A DNA stretch of 27,758 bases from Isotricha intestinalis. Taxonomy: Eukaryota > Ciliophora > Litostomatea > Vestibuliferida > Isotrichidae. Under the pieces are notes generated by a model. It made no database searches. It had not been told where the DNA came from and saw nothing but the letters and a program-made list of their open reading frames with translations. Each line of letters begins with the position of its first letter. Position 1 is the stretch's first letter. This document shows positions 9,120 through 18,183 of the stretch, one piece after another. The translations under genes and the position numbers were made by a program. The stretch spans positions 1 through 27,758 of the forward strand of contig JAJJLU010003842.1 of assembly GCA_023807065.1 (NCBI GenBank). Reading direction: 5' to 3'.

Positions 9120-11252
9120 ATGTCACTTCTTACTAATTTCTCAGTTAAAAATGAAAATTCAACTTTAGAAGATAATAATCCTAATATATCAAAAATTTTT
9201 GATAATGAATTAAGTTTAAGTGAAATTGGAATAAATGATAATGATGTTAATAATAATTATATTGTATATAATATTGAATCTGAATTTTTAATCCCAATAA
9301 AAATTATTAAACAAGAAAATGAAAATAAAAGCGAAGTTACTATTAAATTTGTAGATAATAAAATTAGAAGTCTATATGGTGATAAAATTACTATAAATAA
9401 AAATGATATTTATTATGAATTAATTGATAATTTTGAATTAATTGAAGATTTTTCAAATTCAAAAAATATAAATGATTTAAATATTCTTTATCACATTCAG
9501 TTAAATATATTAAATGGGAACAGTTTCTTTTATATTGGAAATATTTTAAATATAATTAACCAAAATACAAATAAAGAAAATTCTAGGATTTTAATTAATA
9601 ATATGTTTAAAATAAGTTCAAAAGATGAAATATGTTTTATATATCAAAAATATGGAAGTAATAATAATAACAATATTGATTTTGAAAATTTTTTGGTTGA
9701 TGCTTTTTTAACATTTAATGAATCCAGAATAAATTATCAACATAATCATTGTATTATTCAAAAATGTTTTCAATTAACTACTTTTATTAAAGATATCAGA
9801 ATATTATTTTCAATTACAACAAAATTAAATATTATTCCTGTTTTACCTACCAAAATTAAAACAAATGATTTATATTTAAAAAGCATTTTTTTTAATAATT
9901 CAAGTGAAACTTTTGTAAATAATTTTATGAATAGCAATTATATATCTCAAAAAAATGAAATACAAAGTTTTTTAACAAATATATCTATTGAATTAGATTA
10001 TTATGAAGGAAATGAGTTATTTATTAATATTCTTTATTCAATATTTGTGAAAGATTTGAATAAACAAAATGTTTTTACAAATTGTATGATAATATTTATA
10101 AATGCATATAAAGAAAATTTAAATAAAAACTACTTTTATTCAAATATTTGTATTTTAGTTATATTTGAATATGCTTTTGATGAATTAGAAATTGATAAAA
10201 ACATTAAAAATCATTTATTAATCTTATGTAATTCCTCCAATAAAGAAGATGATTCTTTATTAAATGAAATAATAAAAAAACAAACTATTGTATATAATAA
10301 AAAAGCTATAAGTCAAAATTTTCCACTTATTAATTATTTATCATATTATCTAGAAGGTAATATAAATTATTATGAATCTATCATTGAAAATGACCAAAAA
10401 TTGAAGGAAAAAATAAAAAAATTAGAATTTTTTTCAGATCTATCTTTCCTTGAAAAAAAAATAAATGAAGCAAAATATAGTAATGTTATTGAATTTTTTA
10501 GAAAAAATACTTTAATAAATATAGATAATTTATTCAATAAAAATTATAAAAATTCAATTCAAATCTTTGATTTATTTCATTTGTCTTCATTAGATGAATT
10601 CAAAAGTTTTATTCAGAATATAGATTCAATCCCAGAATTTTTTTCATTAACTCATTTAGTTGAATATGCGAAAATGTATCATGATTTTAGTTTTCATGAA
10701 AAATTATTATTAAGAAGATTTAATATGAACAATGAAATTTATTTTATTGATTATATTAAAAAAGTTATAAAAATTCAATCTCTTATAAGAAGTAAAAATG
10801 TTCATGAATTAATTTCTGATTTAAGAAATAAAACAAAAAAAATTCAAAATAATTATAGAAAATTTAAATTTAGACAATATAAAAATATTCCAATAGATGA
10901 AATTTTAGAATTAGGCTTAAAAAAATATAAAAATAAAGATAAATTAATATATAATTTATGCTACAATTATAAAAATAAAATTATCAATTTAAAAAATAAT
11001 AATGAAAATTTCAAAAATGATTTTAAAGAAAATGAATGTAATAATTTAAATTTTTCTGAAACAATTTCTGATGATTTAGAAGATGAAAAGAGAAATTTAT
11101 TAAATGAATATAACTCAGAAATAGAAAATTTTTCTGAATTAATTACTTCATCTGAAAATTTTATAAAAAAAATGGCAAAACTATTTGAAACAATAAATAA
11201 AAATTCAGAAATAAAAGAAATATTATTAAAAAATGGAATTGAATTTAATTAA
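9120..11252 (+). CDS. Myosin-like protein with degenerate motor domain and IQ neck
   Basis: 710 residues. The order of elements follows a myosin head. An SH3-like region lies at about 55-98. Then FELIEDF (105-111) and FFYIGNILNIINQNT (136-150) match the conserved entry to the motor, where myosins have a YTYSG...VAINP-type motif. At the expected place the P-loop is replaced: CIIQKCFQLTTF (211-222) stands where GESGAGKT should follow. Switch I is reduced to NNSSETF (259-265), and the switch II DIxGFE site reads VIFEYA (347-352). The later EFFRKNTLINIDNLF (458-472) matches the motor segment FLEKNKD...L. Two IQ-like motifs follow (about 549-565 and 572-588), then a charged coiled-coil tail. The head is about 490 residues against the usual 700. 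I infer that it cannot hydrolyse ATP but may keep a light-chain-binding neck. Alternative: an unrelated IQ protein with chance similarity. Confidence 0.62.
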   Translation: MSLLTNFSVKNENSTLEDNNPNISKIFDNELSLSEIGINDNDVNNNYIVYNIESEFLIPIKIIKQENENKSEVTIKFVDNKIRSLYGDKITINKNDIYYELIDNFELIEDFSNSKNINDLNILYHIQLNILNGNSFFYIGNILNIINQNTNKENSRILINNMFKISSKDEICFIYQKYGSNNNNNIDFENFLVDAFLTFNESRINYQHNHCIIQKCFQLTTFIKDIRILFSITTKLNIIPVLPTKIKTNDLYLKSIFFNNSSETFVNNFMNSNYISQKNEIQSFLTNISIELDYYEGNELFINILYSIFVKDLNKQNVFTNCMIIFINAYKENLNKNYFYSNICILVIFEYAFDELEIDKNIKNHLLILCNSSNKEDDSLLNEIIKKQTIVYNKKAISQNFPLINYLSYYLEGNINYYESIIENDQKLKEKIKKLEFFSDLSFLEKKINEAKYSNVIEFFRKNTLINIDNLFNKNYKNSIQIFDLFHLSSLDEFKSFIQNIDSIPEFFSLTHLVEYAKMYHDFSFHEKLLLRRFNMNNEIYFIDYIKKVIKIQSLIRSKNVHELISDLRNKTKKIQNNYRKFKFRQYKNIPIDEILELGLKKYKNKDKLIYNLCYNYKNKIINLKNNNENFKNDFKENECNNLNFSETISDDLEDEKRNLLNEYNSEIENFSELITSSENFIKKMAKLFETINKNSEIKEILLKNGIEFN

Positions 11253-11341
11253 TACATAAAAATAATAAAATAAAAAAATAAAAAAAAATATTAAATTTTT
11301 TAAAAAACGAGTAAAAAAAAATTAAAAAAATACTTAAAAAA
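11253..11341. other. Short tandem spacer
   Basis: These 89 bases, nearly all A and T with long A-runs, lie between the myosin-like stop and the next start on the same strand. Spacing of this size recurs throughout the window and does not by itself indicate co-transcription. Confidence 0.35.
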
Positions 11342-13486
11342 ATGTTAAAGAAAATACTAATATTGGAATTATTAATAATAAATATAATAACATGGAATTA
11401 TGAGAAAAAAGGATTAGATTGGCCATTATTATGTAAAAAAGAAAATCAAAGTCCAATAGATATTTCTCCTCCATTTATATATAAAGAATTAAAAGTTCAA
11501 TTTCATTATAATAATATGAACACAGAATATTTATTATATCATGATTTAAATAATCTTCAACTTGAAGGAGATTTTGGTTATTTAATTTATAATGATGAAA
11601 TTTATTCATCTTCAAAAATTAATTTTTATTCTCCTTCTATTCATTCTTTTAAAAATTATAAATATCCGGCTGAATTAAATATTATTCATCAAAATTATAA
11701 AGGAGAAAAAATCTCTGTTTCAATTTTTTTTAAAGAAAGTGAAGATGATTATTCTTTAATTTTCGGTAAATTAAATTTTGATAATGAAGAAATGTTAAAT
11801 ATGACTCCTTATGAAAAAATAAAAATAAAAGAACAAATTAATTTAAGTAAATATTTATCAAATGATAAAGATTTTTTTTTTTATGAAGGAATTGAAAATG
11901 AACCTCCATGTGAAAAACAAACTTTATTTATATTATTAACAGATGTTTTATATATAAATACAATTCAATTGAAAAATTATCCTAAAGTATTAAAAAATAA
12001 ATTTAGAGAAATTCAAGAAAGAAATAATAGAAAAATATATTTAACAACACCAACAAACACAATAAAAGATAAAATAGAAGAAAATAAAAAAATAGTTTCA
12101 GAAGGAAATAAAAGAGAAGAATTAAATGAAAAAATAGAAAAAGTTGAAAATAAAACAAATGAAAATGGAAAAGTAGAAGAAGAAAAAAGTATAAAAGAAG
12201 AAGGAATTTTTGATGTTTCAACTCCTTTTGATTTAGTTAAACAAAAAGTTTTAGCAAAAGAAAAATTATCTAAAAAAATTGATGTTCAATTAATGACTTC
12301 TATTAAACCTAATAAAAATAATTCTTTAATTATTGATAAAGATATTCCTTTAAATTTAGGTGAATTGAAGAGAAAAAATATAAAAGAAAAATATTTAATT
12401 TGGAAAAATTTATATAAAGATTTAATTGAAGGTATTAAAGATAATTCAATAACAGATTTAAAAAAAAATATAATTTTATTTCAAATGAAATTAATAGAAA
12501 AAGATTTAAAAAAAGAAAATTATGAACCATATAATAATTTTATGAATTTAAAGGATGATTTTTCATTAGAAGAAAAGGAAAAAAATTATTTGAAAAAATC
12601 ACTTTTGAACATAAATAATAAAAAAAACGAGAGAGAGAAGATAATAAATCAATTTATGGGAATGAAAATATATGAAGAAGAATTGTATTCTCCATATAAT
12701 AAATTAGAAAATATATTTGAAAAAGGAGAAAATTCTGAAGGAAGAAAACCTTTAAGTGAAGAAAATGATTTAAATTCAGATATATTTAATATTACAAATT
12801 GGCCAATTGAATGTAAAACTGGAAAATTTTTATCTCCTATTAATATTCAAATTTATTCTGATACTAAAGTTTCAGAAAAAAAATTAAATTTCTTTTTAAA
12901 AGGACCTAATGGAAAAAAAATATTTATATATAATGATGATTTTAAAATTGTTGTTTTTAATGATGGAAATTTTGGTAAAGTAAAATATGTTGATCATGAA
13001 TATGAAGTTAAAAAATTTTTTATTCATTTTCCTTCAGAACATACTTTTAATGAAATAAGATCTGATTTGGAAATTCAAATGATTTGTAAAGATAAATATG
13101 ATAATACCATTGCTTTTGCTTTTTTGTTTGAAGAAGGAAATGAAGATTTTGATTTTTTAAAACCTATTTTTTCTGAAGAAGAAAATTTTATTTATTCAAA
13201 GAGAATAAGAAATAATGAAAAAGTTCAAATTGAAAATTCAGATTATATAAAAAAAATAATGGATTTATCAGATTTAATAAATGATGAAAAAAAAATAAAA
13301 TTTATTAGTTATACAGGTTCAACAACAACTCCTTCTTGTAAAAATAATGTTAGATGGTTTGTTATGATTGATAAATTTGAAATTAGTAAAAAACAATTAA
13401 ATATGTTTCCTATTTTATATGGAAGATTTAGAAATGTAAGAGGTTTACAAAAATTAAATGGAAGAGAAATTGAAATTGTTCAATAA
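11342..13486 (+). CDS. Secreted protein with two carbonic-anhydrase-like domains lacking zinc ligands
   Basis: 714 residues with a hydrophobic N-terminal signal segment (1-17). Domain 1 (about 18-215) has the alpha-carbonic-anhydrase marks W..., QSPIDI (36-41), YPAEL (108-112) and EPPC (187-190). Domain 2 (about 485-714) has SPINI (498-502), HFPSEH (562-567) and TGSTTTPSC (658-666). In alpha enzymes three His bind zinc (His94, His96 and His119 in human CA2 numbering). In domain 1 the equivalents are Asn94, Tyr96 and Asn113 (protein numbering). In domain 2 they are Phe560, His562 and Gln579, so only one remains. The family disulfide pair appears kept in both domains (Cys31/Cys190; Cys491/Cys666). 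A charged linker (about 220-480) joins them. I infer an inactive carbonic-anhydrase-related fold used for binding or structure outside the cell or in a secretory compartment. No C-terminal anchor is visible. Confidence 0.8.
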   Translation: MLKKILILELLIINIITWNYEKKGLDWPLLCKKENQSPIDISPPFIYKELKVQFHYNNMNTEYLLYHDLNNLQLEGDFGYLIYNDEIYSSSKINFYSPSIHSFKNYKYPAELNIIHQNYKGEKISVSIFFKESEDDYSLIFGKLNFDNEEMLNMTPYEKIKIKEQINLSKYLSNDKDFFFYEGIENEPPCEKQTLFILLTDVLYINTIQLKNYPKVLKNKFREIQERNNRKIYLTTPTNTIKDKIEENKKIVSEGNKREELNEKIEKVENKTNENGKVEEEKSIKEEGIFDVSTPFDLVKQKVLAKEKLSKKIDVQLMTSIKPNKNNSLIIDKDIPLNLGELKRKNIKEKYLIWKNLYKDLIEGIKDNSITDLKKNIILFQMKLIEKDLKKENYEPYNNFMNLKDDFSLEEKEKNYLKKSLLNINNKKNEREKIINQFMGMKIYEEELYSPYNKLENIFEKGENSEGRKPLSEENDLNSDIFNITNWPIECKTGKFLSPINIQIYSDTKVSEKKLNFFLKGPNGKKIFIYNDDFKIVVFNDGNFGKVKYVDHEYEVKKFFIHFPSEHTFNEIRSDLEIQMICKDKYDNTIAFAFLFEEGNEDFDFLKPIFSEEENFIYSKRIRNNEKVQIENSDYIKKIMDLSDLINDEKKIKFISYTGSTTTPSCKNNVRWFVMIDKFEISKKQLNMFPILYGRFRNVRGLQKLNGREIEIVQ

Positions 13487-13594
13487 ATTATTTTTATCAT
13501 TATTTTCTAAAAATTTTTATATATTTATTATTCTTTAATTTTTTACTTCAAAATTAATAAATTAAAACAGCTATTTTTTTAAATTTAATATAAT
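13487..13594. other. Short tandem spacer
   Basis: This 108-base A/T spacer between two plus-strand genes for predicted secreted proteins shows no specific element. Confidence 0.35.
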
Positions 13595-14893
13595 ATGTCA
13601 TTTTTAAATTTTTTCTCTTTTCTTTATTTAATATATATTTCAAAAGAATCAAAACTTCAAAATCAATTTAATTTAAATGTTCCTAAAACTAGAGAAGATA
13701 TAGAATTAAATAATAAAAAACGTGTGTCTCCAAAAACAGATTTAATTTGCAAAAATATTTTATTTACATATAAACTTTTAGGAGACTCAAGTTTTAATAT
13801 ATATAAATATTGTCAAAATAATTTTGAAATGTTAGGTGCAAACTCTGAAATAATAAAAAATAATAATCCATATTGTTTTTCTTTTATTAATAGATATTTT
13901 TGTGCTTATTATTATTCAAGTAACAATCAAGATAATTGTAATTCTCAATCTACAAATCAAATTTTACAAAAATTAAAATCGTTGGAAACAAAAAATAAAG
14001 TTGAAAATATTGAAAATTTTTGCACAAAATATTTTGAAGAAAATTTAAGAGAGTGTTTAAATACTTTAGGAAAATTCAATAATTGTATAACATCTAAAAA
14101 TTTATTGTATGTAGACCCTGAAAAAGATGATGATAATTTATTGAAAGAATGTTATAATTCAAAATATCCAATATATGATTGTATATTTAATTTAAATTAT
14201 TATGATGATTCAGAAATAAATTTATGTTCTAATTATATATTACCTACTGTTGTGGGAATGACTTTAAATGAAGATAATAATTATATGAAAATAGATGAAA
14301 ATGAATATTGTCAAAATTATGGAGATAAAATGAAAATTATTTTAGAACAATATGAAGAGCATATTTTAAAACAAGAAAAGCAATTTAATGACCAAAAAAG
14401 TATTATGAAAAATATTCTTATTTTTTCACAGGAAGAAATTTTTGATAAAAGTCATAAAATTTTAGATTTAATTTCTTTATTTAATATGAAGTTACAAAAT
14501 ATAACAAATGTTAATGAAATATTTTTCAATATAAATAAAAATTTAAATTTTCTTGATGAATTAATGCATTATATTGATGATGAAAGAAATGAAGATGATT
14601 TAAGTGATAAAAAATTACCTTTATTTAAACAATTTTATGGAAAATTATTTGAAAATTTAAAAAATTTATATGATGAAATTTCTGAAAAAAATGAAGGAAA
14701 TATTACACAAATTAATAATATTATTGATAAAAGTAAAAAATTTTTGAAATATATATATTCTCAAGTTTTAAGAATAAAAGAACAAATTCAAGATAATTTT
14801 ATTAAAATAAAAGAATATGAAGAAAAAGTAGAAAATATTATAATGAATATTGACAAACAAATTAAGGATTATTCACTTATTATTGGAAAATAA
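13595..14893 (+). CDS. Predicted secreted Cys-rich and coiled-coil protein, unrecognised
   Basis: 432 residues. I do not recognise a family. The first 15 residues are hydrophobic and fit a signal peptide or anchor. Residues 50-240 contain twelve Cys (52, 73, 94, 103, 115, 143, 154, 164, 186, 196, 211, 239), an even number consistent with six disulfides and an extracellular or lumenal location. After residue 245 there is no Cys at all, and the rest (245-432) is charged and helical with coiled-coil character. No second membrane segment is visible. The Cys-rich head plus coiled coil faintly recalls the KAR5/GEX1/Brambleberry nuclear-fusion family, but the C-terminal membrane helices of those proteins are missing and I do not make that call. 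It follows the secreted carbonic-anhydrase-like gene on the same strand. It converges on the coiled-coil gene with only 52 bases between stops. Confidence 0.6.
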   Translation: MSFLNFFSFLYLIYISKESKLQNQFNLNVPKTREDIELNNKKRVSPKTDLICKNILFTYKLLGDSSFNIYKYCQNNFEMLGANSEIIKNNNPYCFSFINRYFCAYYYSSNNQDNCNSQSTNQILQKLKSLETKNKVENIENFCTKYFEENLRECLNTLGKFNNCITSKNLLYVDPEKDDDNLLKECYNSKYPIYDCIFNLNYYDDSEINLCSNYILPTVVGMTLNEDNNYMKIDENEYCQNYGDKMKIILEQYEEHILKQEKQFNDQKSIMKNILIFSQEEIFDKSHKILDLISLFNMKLQNITNVNEIFFNINKNLNFLDELMHYIDDERNEDDLSDKKLPLFKQFYGKLFENLKNLYDEISEKNEGNITQINNIIDKSKKFLKYIYSQVLRIKEQIQDNFIKIKEYEEKVENIIMNIDKQIKDYSLIIGK

Positions 14894-14945
14894 ATTATAA
14901 AAATATAAATTTATTTTATTAATGTTTTCTTTTTTGAATAAAAAA

Positions 14946-17405
14946 TTAAATAATATTAATTTCATCAATTTTTTCTTCTTTTTTTGGTAACTTTTCTTCT
15001 AATTCATTTTTATTTTGAATCATTAATTCAATATTTTGTTCTAAATTTTCTTTATCATTTTCTAAATTTCTTAAAAGAATAATTCCATCAATATCATCAT
15101 TAGTTAAATTTGATTTAATATTATCAATTCTTTTATTCATATGTATTAAATCATTTTTAGAATACATTAATTTAATATTATAATTAACAATTTGTAATAA
15201 TTTTTCTGGAATTCCTTTTGAATTAATATAAGTATTTAAATAATCATATAAACATTTATATAAATATTCTTTTTCTTTTTTTAACAATTGATGTATATTA
15301 TATAATTGAATATTATTATCAAATAATTTTTTATTATCATTTCTATAAGAAATCATTTCTTTATATAATCTATTATATTTATTATTCATTATAATTAATT
15401 CTTTTTCTCCATTATCAAAATTTGATAAAGCTTGAAAACAAATTTCTAATTCTTCTCTTAAGCTTTCAACACTTTTTAAAAATTTTTTATATTCACTTTC
15501 ATTATCATGAAAAGATTTACTTGAATTGTCAATTAATTTTTTTGATGCAATTAAACAACTTCTAATTGCTAATTTTGGATTATAAGTTAAATATTCTTGT
15601 GATGTTATTTTTGTCAAAGAATTTTCTTCTAATAAATTTTTAAATCTTTCATTTTCTAAAGTTAATTCTGTAATTTTATTATTATAGTCTTGTAAGTTTG
15701 TATCATAATCAAAATTATTTTTTTTGATTTGATTATTTAATGATTCAATTTGTTCTTTATATGCTTTAATTTCTGTTTCATTTGATAATATTTTTGAATT
15801 TAATTCTGAGATTTTTTTTTTATTTAAAACTAAATTATTATTTGCATTTTCATTTGTTGAAAATAATTTATCATAATTTGATTTTAAATCTTCATATTTT
15901 TTTTTAAGTAAATTTATCTCATCGTTTAATTTGTTATTTTCATATATTAAATTATTATTTTCTTTTTTTAAATTTTCATTATTTTCATTCATTGCATTTA
16001 TGTTATCTTCTTTATCTCTTATTGTAAGAATATAATTATTTTTATTAATTTCATTTTGTTCGATAATATAATTTTTTTCTGTATTTAATTTTTCAATTAA
16101 AATTTTATTTTCAGTTATTATATCATTAAGTTCTTTATTAGAAGATAATAATAATTCATTTTGTTCTTTTTTTTCATTATAATTATTTTCTAAATGTTTC
16201 ATTTGATTTTCATTACTTAAAAGTAATAATCTATTATCTTCAAATTTTTTTGAAATTTCTTCAAGTAATAATCTATTTGTATTTAAATCACTTTGAAATT
16301 GTAAATTTTCCTTATCACAAATTTCTTTTTCCTTTAAAAGATTATCATATTTATTTTTAATATCATTTAATTCATTACAATTATTTGTTAAAACATTAAT
16401 CTTTTCTTCTTGTTCATTAATAATTTTATTTTTTTCATTTTTTTCTTTTTCAGCTTCTTCTAAAGCTTTATTTAAATTTTCATTATTTTTTGATAAATTA
16501 TCATAATTAACATTAAGATTTTTAAATTCCTTTTCAATATCATTCTTTGAATTAGTAATTTCATTTATTTTTTCTTGTAAATTATTTATTTCTGCTTTAT
16601 ATTGTGCTATTTCATTTTGTAATTTTGGTATAGTTAATAATAATTCAGAATATGAATCATTGTTATTTTTATTATTATTTTTTGAAAGTGTATCATTCAT
16701 TTTATCATTATTTTTGGAAAAATTTTCTAAAGAAGATTTTAAAACTTGTATATACGTATTTTTTTGTTCATTTTCTAAAATTTCTTTATTTAATTTTTCA
16801 GTAATTTTTGTTTTTTCTTCTAAAAGTTTATTATATTTTTCTAATAATTCAGAATATAATTTTTGAATTGATGATGATAATTTTTGAGTTCCAAATTCAC
16901 TGTCTTTTGAAAGTGAATTTTTATAATTTAATTGATTACTATTTAAACTATTATTACTATTATATAAAGCATTATTTGTATTATAATATGGATTATTATT
17001 GCTATATTTATTATAAAAATTCATTTCCTTTTTATTTGAGTTATTTATTGATGATGATATTGAATTTAAATTTGAACTTTGATTTTTAGAATTATCTTTA
17101 ATTGGAACTATTTTAGTTTTACTTGGTAATTGCTTATTTATATTTTCTTCTTCATCATCATTTATATTTTCTGAATTTGTTATTTGAATCATTTTACTTT
17201 TACTTTTTAATTGTTCTTCATCATTTTCGTCTTCATTTTCATATTCTTCATTATTATTTTCATCTCCATTTTGATAATCATAATTTCCTTCTGTTACTTG
17301 AATTTCTTCAGTTTGACAGTTTCTAGTACCACCAAAATTATTTTCAATATTTTCATTATATTCTTCTTCCTCATATTCTTCATTACTTTTATTTTCATCC
17401 TCCAT
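14946..17405 (-). CDS. Large acidic coiled-coil protein
   Basis: 819 residues, ending in TAA. Residues 1-100 are strongly acidic and contain three related short segments: CQTEEIQVTE (30-39), LKSKSKMIQITN (66-77) and LPSKTKIVPIK (93-103), each followed by an acidic or Asn-rich run. Residues 105-175 are Asn/Ser-rich. From about 180 to 600 the protein is almost continuous heptad-type coiled coil rich in Asn, Glu, Lys and Leu. A less repetitive helical region follows (about 605-790, including YNPKLAIRSCLIASKKLI at 612-629), then a final coiled coil. This architecture fits cytoskeletal or basal-body scaffold proteins, but no family is recognised. It is the most downstream-lying of three minus-strand genes in a row (14946, 17548, 18184). 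Confidence 0.65.
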   Translation of the reverse strand: MEDENKSNEEYEEEEYNENIENNFGGTRNCQTEEIQVTEGNYDYQNGDENNNEEYENEDENDEEQLKSKSKMIQITNSENINDDEEENINKQLPSKTKIVPIKDNSKNQSSNLNSISSSINNSNKKEMNFYNKYSNNNPYYNTNNALYNSNNSLNSNQLNYKNSLSKDSEFGTQKLSSSIQKLYSELLEKYNKLLEEKTKITEKLNKEILENEQKNTYIQVLKSSLENFSKNNDKMNDTLSKNNNKNNNDSYSELLLTIPKLQNEIAQYKAEINNLQEKINEITNSKNDIEKEFKNLNVNYDNLSKNNENLNKALEEAEKEKNEKNKIINEQEEKINVLTNNCNELNDIKNKYDNLLKEKEICDKENLQFQSDLNTNRLLLEEISKKFEDNRLLLLSNENQMKHLENNYNEKKEQNELLLSSNKELNDIITENKILIEKLNTEKNYIIEQNEINKNNYILTIRDKEDNINAMNENNENLKKENNNLIYENNKLNDEINLLKKKYEDLKSNYDKLFSTNENANNNLVLNKKKISELNSKILSNETEIKAYKEQIESLNNQIKKNNFDYDTNLQDYNNKITELTLENERFKNLLEENSLTKITSQEYLTYNPKLAIRSCLIASKKLIDNSSKSFHDNESEYKKFLKSVESLREELEICFQALSNFDNGEKELIIMNNKYNRLYKEMISYRNDNKKLFDNNIQLYNIHQLLKKEKEYLYKCLYDYLNTYINSKGIPEKLLQIVNYNIKLMYSKNDLIHMNKRIDNIKSNLTNDDIDGIILLRNLENDKENLEQNIELMIQNKNELEEKLPKKEEKIDEINII

Positions 17406-17547
17406 ATTCTTTTAATTTACAGTCAAAAATTAATTCATATAAAATGAATGACAAATTTAAATAAAAAAAATGAATTAAGAAGAATGAATAATTATAATTC
17501 AAAAAAACTGAAAATTGAAAAAAATAAAAAATTAAATAATTACAAAA
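17406..17547. other. Tandem spacer upstream of the coiled-coil gene
   Basis: This 142-base A/T spacer separates the start of the acidic coiled-coil gene from the stop of the DGCGRD-repeat gene. No specific element is seen. Confidence 0.3.
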
Positions 17548-18099
17548 TTATTTTTTACTCTTAATATTTTTAGGTTTTGATAACCTAGCAGAAGTAGCTC
17601 TTTGTTTTTTAGATAATTCTTTAGAAGCTTGAATTTCTTTAGGAGTTCTAAACATTCTAACATATCTCATATAATCATTTTCTTTATGATTAAAATTGTC
17701 ATTAACAAAAGGATCATAATTATAATTTCTTAAATTTCCAAAATAATTTTGTTTATAATTTCCAGGTCTTAATTGATAAAACCCACCACAATTTTTATTA
17801 ATATAAGAATCTCTTCCACAACCATCACTTTTATAAATAGCAAATTTAGGATTAATATTAGTAAATTTTAAATAATCATTTAATGACATTTTACTATTAT
17901 AAGAATTTCTGTAATTATTTTCCCAAGTATGTCTAAAACCTCCATTTGGAAATTTTATATAATTATCTCTTCCACAACCGTCGTTTTGATAATTTGTTGT
18001 TTTATTTGTTATTCTTATATCTTGAACTCCATTTAGACTTCGAGATCCAAATAATGCTGTTGTTGATGTTGCTGTAAATGGAACTCCTTTTGTTGACAT
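17548..18099 (-). CDS. Small Gly/Tyr/Asn-rich protein with duplicated DGCGRD motif, possible axonemal protein
   Basis: 183 residues. Two copies of one motif are clear: DGCGRDNYIKFPNGGF (40-55) and DGCGRDSYINKNCGGFY (92-108), each preceded by a Tyr/Lys/Asn segment and spaced 52 residues apart. The C-terminus (150-183) is basic with Lys/Arg/Ser, including RATSARLSKPK. There is no signal peptide or membrane segment. I associate DGxGRDxYI...GG motifs with conserved proteins of ciliated and flagellated protists, of the microtubule-inner-protein or ciliary kind; this is recollection, not a search result. The small basic Tyr-rich composition fits a protein that lies along microtubules. The function is otherwise unknown. 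The neighbours on the same strand are a coiled-coil protein and an IQ protein. Confidence 0.65.
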   Translation of the reverse strand: MSTKGVPFTATSTTALFGSRSLNGVQDIRITNKTTNYQNDGCGRDNYIKFPNGGFRHTWENNYRNSYNSKMSLNDYLKFTNINPKFAIYKSDGCGRDSYINKNCGGFYQLRPGNYKQNYFGNLRNYNYDPFVNDNFNHKENDYMRYVRMFRTPKEIQASKELSKKQRATSARLSKPKNIKSKK

Positions 18100-18183
18100 G
18101 TTTTTTTTTATTTTATTTTTTCTTCAATTAGAATTTTTATTTTATTTTTTTATATTAATTTAATGCCTTTTATTTAATTTTTA

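Noticed and set aside
12003..12221. Phe/Leu-rich open frame antisense to the carbonic-anhydrase-like gene
   Set aside because: It is the complement of the Lys/Glu-rich linker; no independent signal.
13595..14893. Assignment to the KAR5/GEX1/Brambleberry nuclear-fusion family
   Set aside because: The layout is suggestive, but the C-terminal membrane helices are absent and the Cys spacing does not clearly match.
16660..17447. Four hydrophobic open frames antisense to the coiled-coil gene
   Set aside because: They are shadows of Asn/Glu/Lys-rich coiled-coil codons; overlapping and motif-free.
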